Below, in pieces: positions 26,274-35,150 of a stretch of 64,000 nucleotides of DNA (the first letter of the stretch is position 1; every line of letters starts with the position of its first letter). The stretch comes from Dyella sp. S184 (GTDB lineage: Bacteria; Pseudomonadota; Gammaproteobacteria; Xanthomonadales; Rhodanobacteraceae). The translations under genes were made by a program, and so were the position numbers. Location: contig NZ_LMUE01000009.1 in the NCBI RefSeq assembly GCF_009766065.1, positions 594,196 through 658,195 on the forward strand. Reading direction: 5' to 3'. The notes beneath the pieces were generated by a model, which saw nothing but the letters and a program-made list of their open reading frames with translations, made no database searches and was not told the origin of the DNA.

Positions 26274-28901
26274 TTGAGCGCCACTGCAGTAAACCACGAC
26301 AGCCGATATCCCCTGCTCACAGCCCTGGTGCTTGCACTGGTCGTGGCCGCGATGAATATCGGGCTGTGGTGGTGGGGCAACCTGCCGCACGGCCCGCAGG
26401 ACTGGCACGGCAAGATCGGCGGCTTCGCGTTCTCCGCTTTCCAGCGCTACCAGGATCCGATCAAGCACGATTTCCCGAGCGACGACCAGATCGACAGCGA
26501 CCTCAAGCTGATCGCCCAGTACTCCGACCGCATCCGCACCTACTCGATGCAGGTCAATCCTCAGACTTACCGGCTGGCCGAGAAGGATGGCCTGGAAGTG
26601 ATGGCCGGCGCCGAGATCAGCCGGCGCATGGAGAACAACGAGAAGGAGATCGACACGCTGATTGCGATGGCGCGTCGCTATCCCAACACGATCAAGCGGG
26701 TGATCGTGGGCAACGAGGTGCTGTTCCGCAACGACCTCACACCCGAACAGATGATGGTCTACCTCGATCGCGTGCGCGCCGCCTTGCACCAGCCGGTGTC
26801 GATCGCCGAGCCGGAATACATCTGGCTGAAGTACCCCGAGCTGGCCGACCATGTGGACTTCATCACCATCCACATCTTCCCGTTCTGGAATGGCATACCG
26901 GTCGTAGCCAATACCCTCGACCCCGCACAACGCAATGCTGCATTGAACGCGGCATTGGGCTCCTACCACGTGATCCAGCAACGCTTCCCGAACAAGCACA
27001 TCGTGGTCGGCGAGATCGGCTGGCCGTCCAATGGCGATCGCCACGAGCACGCCGACCCGTCCGTCTCCAACGAAGCGATCTTCATTCGCGAATGGCTGCT
27101 GGCGGCGAAGCAGCTCAACATCGACTACTACCTGATGGAAGCGTTCGACCAGCCATGGAAGGAACAGCTTTCAGGTCGCACCGAGGCCTACTGGGGCATC
27201 TTCAACGCCGATCGTCAGCCGAAATTCCCGTTCACCGGCCCGGTCACCGAGGACACCGGCTGGCCGTGGAAGGCGATCGCAGCGAGTCTGCTGGCGTTGC
27301 TGCCGATGATCTTCTTCGCACGCCGCTTCAGCCGCTTCAAGCTGATGGGGCGGCTGTTCTTCTGCATGCTGATCCAGCTGGCTTGCGGCCTGATCACCTG
27401 GTCGGCCACGCTGCCGTTCAACTTCTACCTGAGCTGGATCGACTGGACCATGCTGGTGCTGTTGTTCCCGGCGCAGATCGCGATCCTGGCCATCCTGCTG
27501 ATCAACGGCTTCGAGTTCACCGAGGTGCTGTGGCGGCGCGAATGGATGCGCCACGCCGGCATGCTGCGGCCGGATCCACCGGAAAAGCAGCCGTTCGTGT
27601 CGATCCACCTGGCCTGCTACAACGAGCCACCGGAGATGGTGATTGTCACGCTCGATTCGCTGGCCGCGCTCGATTACGCGAATTTCGAAGTGCTGGTGAT
27701 CGACAACAACACCAAGGATCCGGCAGTGTGGAAGCCGGTGCAGGAATACTGCGAGAAGCTCGGCAAGCACTTCCGCTTCTTCCATCTGGAGCCGTGGCCC
27801 GGCTACAAGGCCGGTGCGCTGAACTTCGGCCTGAAGGAAACCGACCCGCGCGCCGACGTGGTGGCAGTGATCGATGCCGATTACGAGGTGCGCTCGGACT
27901 GGCTGGCCACCCTCACCGGTCATTTCCACGATCCGAAGGTAGCCGTGGTGCAGTGCCCGCAGGCGCATCGCGAGTTCGAGCACAATACCTTCCGCCGCAT
28001 GACCGCGTGGGAATACGACGGCTTCTTCCGTATCGGCATGCATCATCGCAACGAGCGCAACGCGATCATCCAGCATGGCACCATGACGATGGTCCGCCGC
28101 ACCGCGCTGGAGGGCACCGGCGGCTGGTCCGAGTGGACCATCTGCGAGGACGCCGAGCTGGGCCTGCGCCTGATGCACTCCGGCTATGACCTGGTCTACG
28201 TCGACGAGTTGATGGGCAAGGGCCTGACCCCGGCCGACTTCAAGGCCTACAAGAGCCAGCGCTATCGCTGGGCTTTCGGCGCGATGCAGATCCTCAAGGG
28301 TCGCTGGAGCTGGATGACCCAGCGCGGTCCGCTCAGCGCGGGCCAGCGCTTCCACTTCCTCACCGGCTGGTTCAGCTGGTTCGCCGACGCGCTGCATCTG
28401 ATCTTCACCCTGATGGCGCTGTTCTGGACCGCCGGCATGATCGCGCTGCCGCAGTACTTCAGCCTGCCGATGCAGCTGTTCCTGATACCGGTGATCGGCT
28501 TCTTCTTCGCCAAGGCGATCTTCGGCATCGTGCTGTACCGCGCCCGTGTACCGTGCAGCTGGTACGACACGCTGATGGCCTCGCTGGCCAGCATGGGGCT
28601 GTCGCATGCGATCGCCCGCGGCATCCTGCACGGACTGACCCGCGAGAAGACTTCGTTCGTGGTCACCGCCAAGAGCCGTCGTCTCGGTGGCAGCAATTTC
28701 GCCGCCTTCGCACCGGTGCGTGAGGAAGGTTTGATGGCAATCGCGCTGGTGCTGTGCATCGTCGGCATGGCGCTCGGCTATGGCACGCGCTATATCGAAG
28801 GCACCCTGTGGATGTTCATCCTCGCCGCGCAGTCGATCCCATACGTCTCGGCGATTACCGGGGCCTGGATCGCGCACAAGGCAGGCGACAAGGCCGGCTG
28901 A
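26274..28901 (+). CDS. GH17-GT2 membrane glucan synthase-like protein (NdvB-like)
   Basis: 875-residue protein. After a membrane segment (LVLALVVAAMNIGLWWW) comes a GH17-like beta-1,3-glucanase/transglucosylase domain with both catalytic glutamates, Glu148 in GNEVLF and Glu247 in GEIGWPSNG. Several membrane helices follow, then a GT2 glycosyltransferase with Asp534/Asp536 (DADY), Glu625-Asp626 (CEDAE) and QRYRW at 662-666, then C-terminal helices. The same architecture occurs in NdvB proteins that make cyclic beta-1,3(1,6)-glucans. TTG at 26274 is the first start in frame and follows GGGAAC. The product polymer is inferred, not shown. A 26-base hairpin overlaps the stop codon. Confidence 0.9.
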   Translation: MSATAVNHDSRYPLLTALVLALVVAAMNIGLWWWGNLPHGPQDWHGKIGGFAFSAFQRYQDPIKHDFPSDDQIDSDLKLIAQYSDRIRTYSMQVNPQTYRLAEKDGLEVMAGAEISRRMENNEKEIDTLIAMARRYPNTIKRVIVGNEVLFRNDLTPEQMMVYLDRVRAALHQPVSIAEPEYIWLKYPELADHVDFITIHIFPFWNGIPVVANTLDPAQRNAALNAALGSYHVIQQRFPNKHIVVGEIGWPSNGDRHEHADPSVSNEAIFIREWLLAAKQLNIDYYLMEAFDQPWKEQLSGRTEAYWGIFNADRQPKFPFTGPVTEDTGWPWKAIAASLLALLPMIFFARRFSRFKLMGRLFFCMLIQLACGLITWSATLPFNFYLSWIDWTMLVLLFPAQIAILAILLINGFEFTEVLWRREWMRHAGMLRPDPPEKQPFVSIHLACYNEPPEMVIVTLDSLAALDYANFEVLVIDNNTKDPAVWKPVQEYCEKLGKHFRFFHLEPWPGYKAGALNFGLKETDPRADVVAVIDADYEVRSDWLATLTGHFHDPKVAVVQCPQAHREFEHNTFRRMTAWEYDGFFRIGMHHRNERNAIIQHGTMTMVRRTALEGTGGWSEWTICEDAELGLRLMHSGYDLVYVDELMGKGLTPADFKAYKSQRYRWAFGAMQILKGRWSWMTQRGPLSAGQRFHFLTGWFSWFADALHLIFTLMALFWTAGMIALPQYFSLPMQLFLIPVIGFFFAKAIFGIVLYRARVPCSWYDTLMASLASMGLSHAIARGILHGLTREKTSFVVTAKSRRLGGSNFAAFAPVREEGLMAIALVLCIVGMALGYGTRYIEGTLWMFILAAQSIPYVSAITGAWIAHKAGDKAG

Positions 28902-28922
28902 TGCGACCTCGGTCGCATCAGC
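28897..28922 (+). other. perfect inverted repeat overlapping the stop of the GH17-GT2 gene
   Basis: An 11-bp perfect stem GCTGATGCGAC / GTCGCATCAGC with a CTCG loop includes the TGA stop codon. No T-run follows, so it is not a classical intrinsic terminator. It may protect the 3' end of the message or attenuate readthrough towards tamA, which starts about 120 bases on. Confidence 0.6.
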
Positions 28923-29044
28923 AATTCGAGCACGGCGCTTTGGCTCCGATACCGAAGTAACGAGCAGTATTCATACCCAGCCAACAACGACTTGGGTAAG
29001 CTGCAATTACCTGCGAACACGCTCTCAAGGACGGAACCCGCCGC

Positions 29045-30814
29045 ATGCGCCGAACCCGCCGACGCCTGATCCTGCTGGCGTTGCCACTGCTGCTGTTGAC
29101 GTCGCTGGCGCATGCCGGCGTGCAACTGGTGGTGGACGGGGTCGACGATCCGCTGAAAAGCGCGGTGGTCGCAGGTGCCGAACTGTCGCAATACGCCACG
29201 CGTGATGTCAGCGACGCGCAAGTACGTCGACTGTATGCACGCGCTCCCGAGCAGGTGAAATCCTCGCTCGAGCCGTACGGCTATTACGACGCCACCGTCA
29301 CCGGTGAACTGCAACAGGTCGGCAAGGACTGGCGGGTCACCCTGCACCTGAAACCGGGCGAGCCAGTGATGGTCACCGCGGTCGACATACAACTGGACAA
29401 CGTCGCCGCCAAGATTGCCCCGATCCGCCGTGCGGAACGCGCGATCGACCGGCTGAAGGACAAGCCGTTGAACCACGGCACCTACGACGCCGCACGCGAC
29501 GCCCTGAGCGCGCAGCTGACCGCCAACGGTTTCCTCGATGCCCGGTTGGTCACCCACCGGGTCGAGGTGAGCCGCGCCAGCCGCAGCGCCACGGTCAAGC
29601 TGGCCTGGCAGGCGGGCCAGCGCTACCGCTACGGCCAGGTGCATTTCGAGGGATCGCAGTTCAATGACGGCTTCCTCGATCGCTACGTGCCGTTCAAATC
29701 CGGTGACTATTTTTCGCAGGACCAGCTGCTGGAACTGCAGCAGGCATTGAACGGTGCCGATTATTTCGCGGTAGTCAACGTGGTACCGGAAGTGGACGAA
29801 GCCAGGAACGGCGTGGTCGATGTCTGCGTGCAGCTGGCGCCGGCCAAGCGCACGATCTATACCGGCGGCCCGTTCATCGGTACCGATACCGGCCTCGGCG
29901 TGCGTGGCGGCATCGAGCGACGCTGGGTGAACCGGCGCGGACACAAGTGGAAGAACGAGCTGGTGCTGGCGCAACGCTTGAAGACAGTTTCCACGCTGTA
30001 TTCGATCCCGCTGCCCGGCGAAAACCAGCGCAGCCTCAACTTCGGTGCGAATTACCGCGATGCGAATACCGAGACCTCGCAGTCGCGCACGCTCGAATTG
30101 GTCGGCAACGAGACGGAGCTGTGGCACGGCTGGACCCGTACGCTCGGCCTACATGCGCTGGATGGCACCTTCACCGTGGGCAAGATCGGCGACGAACCGG
30201 ACGATACACCTGGCATCGAACATGGCCGCAGCACCGAGGTGTTCGCCGAGGCCTCGTTGTCGCGCAAGCAGGCCGACAATCCCACCTTCGTACGCAACGG
30301 CTGGTCGCTCAATGTCACTGCCCGCAGCACTGCCGGCAGCCTGCTGTCGACTGCCAGCTTCAGCCAGCTGATGGTCGATGCGAAATGGATCCGCACCTTC
30401 GCTGGCAACAACCGACTGATCCTGCGCGGTAGTGCCGGTGCGACCTGGACCAATGATTTCACTGCCTTGCCACCACAGCTGCGTTTCTTCGCAGGTGGCG
30501 ACCGCTCGGTGCGCGGCTATAGCTTCGAGTCGATCGGACCGCTCAACAGCGATGGCCGCGTGATCGGCGGCAAGAACCTGCTGGTAGGCAGTGCCGAGGT
30601 CGAACATTACTTCACCCGCAACTGGGGTATCGCCAGCTTCGTCGATGCCGGCAATGCGTTCGATGGTACCAACTACCACCCAAAGGTCGGCACGGGCCTC
30701 GGCCTGCGCTGGCGTTCGCCGGTGGGCCTGATCCGTATCGACCTCGGCACGCCCGTCAACGATCCGCAGCGCCGCGGTGTAGAGCTGCACGTGGTGATCG
30801 GGCCGGATCTGTGA
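29045..30814 (+). CDS. tamA: TamA, Omp85-family outer-membrane assembly protein
   Basis: 589-residue outer-membrane protein. A signal peptide (1-24, ending LAHA) is followed by three POTRA domains, then a 16-strand barrel of the Omp85 family with the FFAGGDRSVRGYS element that includes the conserved RGY. TamA with TamB supports insertion of autotransporters and other proteins and lipid transport to the outer membrane. Length matches E. coli TamA (577). The stop is followed after 10 bases by tamB, so the two form an operon. Confidence 0.95.
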   Translation: MRRTRRRLILLALPLLLLTSLAHAGVQLVVDGVDDPLKSAVVAGAELSQYATRDVSDAQVRRLYARAPEQVKSSLEPYGYYDATVTGELQQVGKDWRVTLHLKPGEPVMVTAVDIQLDNVAAKIAPIRRAERAIDRLKDKPLNHGTYDAARDALSAQLTANGFLDARLVTHRVEVSRASRSATVKLAWQAGQRYRYGQVHFEGSQFNDGFLDRYVPFKSGDYFSQDQLLELQQALNGADYFAVVNVVPEVDEARNGVVDVCVQLAPAKRTIYTGGPFIGTDTGLGVRGGIERRWVNRRGHKWKNELVLAQRLKTVSTLYSIPLPGENQRSLNFGANYRDANTETSQSRTLELVGNETELWHGWTRTLGLHALDGTFTVGKIGDEPDDTPGIEHGRSTEVFAEASLSRKQADNPTFVRNGWSLNVTARSTAGSLLSTASFSQLMVDAKWIRTFAGNNRLILRGSAGATWTNDFTALPPQLRFFAGGDRSVRGYSFESIGPLNSDGRVIGGKNLLVGSAEVEHYFTRNWGIASFVDAGNAFDGTNYHPKVGTGLGLRWRSPVGLIRIDLGTPVNDPQRRGVELHVVIGPDL

Positions 30815-30824
30815 GGTACATGCG

Positions 30825-33800
30825 ATGACCGAGACCAGCAGCCAGACCACCACGCCCAAGGCACGCCGCCGCTGGCTGCGCTGGCTCGGGCTGGCCTTGC
30901 TGCTGGCAATCGTGCTGCTGGTCGGCACCGGCAGCTGGTTACTCGGCACGGCTTCCGGCCTGCGTTTCGTACTCGCCCGCGCTCAGAGCGCCACCCACGG
31001 CGCGCTCCGCGTGCAGCAGGCGCAAGGCCGCTTGCTCGGGCCATTCGATCTTGTCGGCGTCCACTACGACGACGGCAACGGCACCGTGCTCAACCTGGCG
31101 AAGGCACACCTCGACCTGCGTTTATGGTCGCTGCTGGCCAGGCGCGTGCATGTCGTCACGCTCGATGTCGATGGTGTCGAGGTGACGTTGCCACCAAGCT
31201 CACCACAGGAACAGGGCAGCAGTTCGTTTTCGCTGAAGCCGCCGCTGGAGCTGCTGCTGGATCGCGTGCATGTCGGCGCGGTGCAGGTGACGCAGGGCGG
31301 CCAGCTGGTCTTCGCCTCCAATAGCCTCGACCTCGCCGGCAGCTGGACCAGCCGCGGCATCGCACTGAACCGGCTCGCACTGCAGGCCCCGGACGGCCAC
31401 GCCGCCCTCATCGGCAAGCTGGCGATCGGCCAGCGCTATCAGGGTGACGGCAACGCCAGCTTTGCCTGGAAAGTCGGCAGCACCGACTACGCCGGCAACC
31501 TCGCCGGCCACAGCGACGGCAAGCTCGCCCACCTCGATCTCAGGCTCAGCCAGCCGATCGCGGCACAACTTCAGCTGGATCTCAACCAGGATGGCGGCGA
31601 CGCGTGGACCGCCACGCTCGACACACCGCGTTTCGATCCTGCGCCACTGCTTGGGACCAGCGCGATCAAGACACTGGCGATCGCCATGCAAGCTCACGGC
31701 GACCGCCATGCTGGCACGCTCGATGGCCGGCTCGATCTCAACGAATACCAGCTGCTGCTGCAACCGTTGCATGCGCAGTTAAGCGATGACTTCAAGACGC
31801 TGACGCTGCAGCAGCTCAAGCTTGCTTCGCCGCAGGTCAAGGGCAGTATCGTTGCAAGCGGTGTCGTGCAGCTTGGCGCAAACCCCCTCAATGCCACGCT
31901 GGATATCCGTTGGAATGATCTGCAGCTTCCGGCCGATCTGGTCGGCCAGACCCTGCTCAGCCACGGCGAGCTGAAGGTAAACGGCAGCGTCGATGCCTAT
32001 CACGCCGAAGGCGATGTCGCGATCGGTCCACCTGGCAAGCTCGCCAGCTTGAGTTTGAATCTGGATGGCACACCAAAGCAGATCGCCCTGCACACGCTAG
32101 CGTTGAAACAGCCGCAAGGGGGCCTGCAGGCCAACGGCACAGTGACCCTGCAACCGGCGCTGACCTGGCAGGCCGAAGCCAACGCCACCCGGTTCGATCC
32201 CGGCCAGTTGTTCGCCGGCTGGAGTGGCGCGTTGGATTTCGACATCGCCAGCAGTGGCACGTTGCCGCAGGATCGCCCCGACGTCACGCTGGAGATCCAC
32301 AAGCTTGCCGGCAAGCTGCGTGATCGCAGCATCGGCGGCAGCGGCAAGCTACATCTGTCACCAAACGATGTCGTCGACGGTCAACTCAAGCTCAACTCGG
32401 GCGGCAGTACGGTGCTGGTCGATGCCAGACCCGGTGTGCGCAACGACGCCGACTTGAAACTGGCAATCGCCTCACTCGGCGACTGGCTGCCAAATGCTGG
32501 CGGCCATCTGGACGGCCATTTCAATATCGGCGGGAAGCTGCCGAAACTCAGCATCAATGGCCAGCTGCAGGGACAGTCGCTGGTCTGGCAGCAACAGCGG
32601 GCAGACACGCTGCGGCTGATTGCAGGCATTCCCGACATCAGCCACCCGGCCGGCAAGCTGGATCTGCAGGCCGCCGGCGTGCATCTGCAGGGGCTGACCT
32701 TCCAGCAGGTCAACCTGCTGGCCGAAGGCAGCCAGGGCGATCACCGGCTGGACCTCGACGTGCGCGGCACGCAACTCTCCGGCCAGCTGGCCGTACACGG
32801 CGCACTCAAGGGCACGGTCTGGAACGGCACGCTGGCCACCCTCAACTTCGATCCGCAAGGCATGCCGGGCTGGCGGCTGCAACAACCCGCACAGCTGGGT
32901 TACAACGATGGCGCGATGAGCCTGTCCGAACTCTGCCTGAGTGCCGGTGAGCCCCTGCTGTGCATCGCCGCAAAACGGGACAAGGGCGGCAACCTCGATG
33001 CCAGCTATCGGTTGCATGCCCTGCCACTGGCCCTGCTGCTGAACGCTGCCGGCGAAGCCGCATTGCCGGTGCGGGCCGACGGCGTGCTGGAAGGCAACGG
33101 CAAGCTCCATCGCAGCGCAGCCGGCGCACTCAACGGTGCCGCCTCCATCACTTCGGCTCGCGGCAGCATCACTTATACCGATCATGCCGACGCACCGCTG
33201 CTGAGCTATGACCAGTTGCGCCTGAATGCCGAACTCGGCCCGACAAGCCAGCGTATCGACGTGCACAGTGGACTCGACCAGGGTGGCCTTCTGGATGGCC
33301 AGATCACCATCGCCGGCAGCCAGCAATCACTAGGTGGTCAGCTCACGCTGCGCATGAACAGCCTCGCTTTCGTCGAACTGTTCAGCAACGAAGTGGCGAA
33401 CGTGAAAGGCAATCTCGATGGTGCATTCCGTTTCGACGGGACGCTGAAACAGCCGGCCATCAGTGGCCATGCCACGGTCGCCGATTTCGTCGCTGAAGTG
33501 CCCACGGCAGGGCTCAAGCTGAGCCAGGGCCGGCTCGCGATCAGCACCAGCGATGCGCAGCAGTTCCGTATCGATGGCAGCGTGCAGTCCGGCAAGGGAA
33601 GCGTGGCGATCAATGGTGTCGCCGGACTCGGCACCAGCGCGCAAACCGCGATCACGCTCAAGGGCAGTCAGTTCACTGCCGCGGATATCCCTTCCGCCAA
33701 GGTGGCGATCTCGCCGGACCTGCTCGTCAAGCAGGATGCCAAGGGCATCGACATTGGTGGCACCGTCACCCTGGACAGTGCCGACGTGAATGCAGACAAG

Positions 33801-34613
33801 CTGCCCGGCGCCGGCGCCACCAAAGCATCGCCCGACGTGGTGGTGATCGACCAGAGGCAGCAGGAACAGGCCGCCGGCCAGCTGCCGATCAGCGCACTGG
33901 TCAAGGTGGACCTCGGCCGCAAGACCCACCTGATCGGCATGGGGTTGGATGGCAAGCTGAGCGGGGTACTCACGGTCAATGAACGTCCCGGCCGCGCCAC
34001 CACCGGCCAGGGCCAGATCGCCGTCGACGGCACCTATCGCGCCTACGGCCAAAGCCTGCAGATCCAGCGCGGCCAGTTGCTGTTCGCCAGCACGCCGATC
34101 GACAACCCGGGCCTGAACATCCGCGCCGTGCGCAAGCTCAACCCGACCGCCACCATCGACGAAGGCCAGGAAGTCGGCTTGCTGATATCCGGCACGGCGC
34201 AACGGCCGATCCTCACCGTGTTCTCCAACCCGGTGATGGAACAGTCCGATGCGTTGTCCTACCTGGTCACCGGCAAGCCGCTGTCGCAGGTGAAGGGCGG
34301 CGAAGGCGACATGGTCGGCGCCGCTGCGCAGGCGCTCGGCTCGGCTGCCGGCGACCTGCTCGCCAAGAATGTGGGCTCCAAGCTCGGCGTGGATGAGATC
34401 GGCGTCTCAAGCAACGAAGCGCTCGGCGGCAATTCCGCGTTCACGGTCGGCAAGTACTTGTCGCCGCGTCTGTACCTCAGCTATGGCGTTGGGTTGTTCC
34501 AACCCGGCCAGGTGATCATTCTGCGTTACCGATTCAGTCATCGCTGGAATTTCGAGATACAGAACGCTACCGACTTCGACCGTGCCAGCTTCAACTACCG
34601 CTACGAAAGATAA
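30825..34613 (+). CDS. tamB: TamB, AsmA-like periplasm-spanning protein
   Basis: 1262-residue partner of TamA. One N-terminal membrane anchor (LRWLGLALLLAIVLLVGTG) is followed by a long, repetitive beta-strand periplasmic body, forming the hydrophobic groove typical of AsmA/TamB proteins, and ends in a DUF490/TamB_C domain with the final NATDFDRASFNYRYER. The length fits E. coli TamB (1259). It is thought to bridge the inner and outer membranes and move phospholipids outward. The ATG is 10 bases after the tamA stop. Confidence 0.95.
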   Translation: MTETSSQTTTPKARRRWLRWLGLALLLAIVLLVGTGSWLLGTASGLRFVLARAQSATHGALRVQQAQGRLLGPFDLVGVHYDDGNGTVLNLAKAHLDLRLWSLLARRVHVVTLDVDGVEVTLPPSSPQEQGSSSFSLKPPLELLLDRVHVGAVQVTQGGQLVFASNSLDLAGSWTSRGIALNRLALQAPDGHAALIGKLAIGQRYQGDGNASFAWKVGSTDYAGNLAGHSDGKLAHLDLRLSQPIAAQLQLDLNQDGGDAWTATLDTPRFDPAPLLGTSAIKTLAIAMQAHGDRHAGTLDGRLDLNEYQLLLQPLHAQLSDDFKTLTLQQLKLASPQVKGSIVASGVVQLGANPLNATLDIRWNDLQLPADLVGQTLLSHGELKVNGSVDAYHAEGDVAIGPPGKLASLSLNLDGTPKQIALHTLALKQPQGGLQANGTVTLQPALTWQAEANATRFDPGQLFAGWSGALDFDIASSGTLPQDRPDVTLEIHKLAGKLRDRSIGGSGKLHLSPNDVVDGQLKLNSGGSTVLVDARPGVRNDADLKLAIASLGDWLPNAGGHLDGHFNIGGKLPKLSINGQLQGQSLVWQQQRADTLRLIAGIPDISHPAGKLDLQAAGVHLQGLTFQQVNLLAEGSQGDHRLDLDVRGTQLSGQLAVHGALKGTVWNGTLATLNFDPQGMPGWRLQQPAQLGYNDGAMSLSELCLSAGEPLLCIAAKRDKGGNLDASYRLHALPLALLLNAAGEAALPVRADGVLEGNGKLHRSAAGALNGAASITSARGSITYTDHADAPLLSYDQLRLNAELGPTSQRIDVHSGLDQGGLLDGQITIAGSQQSLGGQLTLRMNSLAFVELFSNEVANVKGNLDGAFRFDGTLKQPAISGHATVADFVAEVPTAGLKLSQGRLAISTSDAQQFRIDGSVQSGKGSVAINGVAGLGTSAQTAITLKGSQFTAADIPSAKVAISPDLLVKQDAKGIDIGGTVTLDSADVNADKLPGAGATKASPDVVVIDQRQQEQAAGQLPISALVKVDLGRKTHLIGMGLDGKLSGVLTVNERPGRATTGQGQIAVDGTYRAYGQSLQIQRGQLLFASTPIDNPGLNIRAVRKLNPTATIDEGQEVGLLISGTAQRPILTVFSNPVMEQSDALSYLVTGKPLSQVKGGEGDMVGAAAQALGSAAGDLLAKNVGSKLGVDEIGVSSNEALGGNSAFTVGKYLSPRLYLSYGVGLFQPGQVIILRYRFSHRWNFEIQNATDFDRASFNYRYER

Positions 34614-34735
34614 GACCTGACCTCATGAAGGCCTGTTGCAGTGGCACGGCCGCATCAACACCTAACCTCATGATCACAATTTCGTAACCCATTCTGCCGA
34701 TAGTGGTTACAGCCACTGCTGTTCAAGTGGAAACC
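34614..34735. other. intergenic region after tamB
   Basis: No gene or terminator recognised. The stretch is richer in A/T than the neighbours and contains a Shine-Dalgarno-like GTGGAAACC just before the small ORF at 34736. Confidence 0.3.
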
Positions 34736-34903
34736 ATGACGGAATCAGAAAAGAGAGAATGGCGTTGGGCTTACGCCAAGATACGTAGCCTGTACTGCAA
34801 CCGGTTCACTGCCGCCTATCGCGCCACCTTGTTCGCTCTACGCGGCGATAGTGGGCGCTTCATGAGCCATGGCGGGGGCATGCTGTCCAGATTGAGAAGA
34901 TGA
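34736..34903 (+). CDS. small hypothetical protein
   Basis: 55-residue ORF starting MTESEKREWRWAYAKIRSLY, highly basic at the C terminus (GGGMLSRLRR). The first third is a plausible amphipathic helix rich in Trp/Arg. It has no recognised family, no signal peptide and stands alone between tamB and the DUF3300 gene. The codon use is less GC-biased than in neighbours. Real coding status is uncertain. Confidence 0.35.
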   Translation: MTESEKREWRWAYAKIRSLYCNRFTAAYRATLFALRGDSGRFMSHGGGMLSRLRR

Positions 34904-35150
34904 GTCAATCCAAGGATTTTCAATCAGGGGGCGGAAAACCGCGTGCCGTAGCGTGTTGATTGATAGTCAAACAGCCCGTCAGCGCAACTCGAACGTGCCC
35001 TCGGCATGCGTCACGCCCTGCATGCTGGCGAGCTGTGATGATGGCGCAAGTTATCGCTTTGAATATTGCGTCGTGACAGCGCACGTTCAAACATCGCCCT
35101 GATAATCGATTCAACCCAGCACGTTTACCCTGCCACCTGGAGATACTCCC
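34904..35150. other. intergenic region with a possible gene remnant
   Basis: Most of this stretch holds nothing recognisable. On the minus strand 34979-35047 reads LAPSSQLASMQGVTHAEGTF, followed by ELR and a stop. This resembles the C terminus of a protein with no upstream continuation (TAA lies just before). It may be a decayed gene end or chance. A ribosome site CTGGAG precedes the DUF3300 start at 35151. Confidence 0.3.

Noticed and set aside
27171..28877. 568-residue minus-strand open frame opposite the GH17-GT2 gene
   Set aside because: Antisense to an enzyme with all motifs; no domain or signal.
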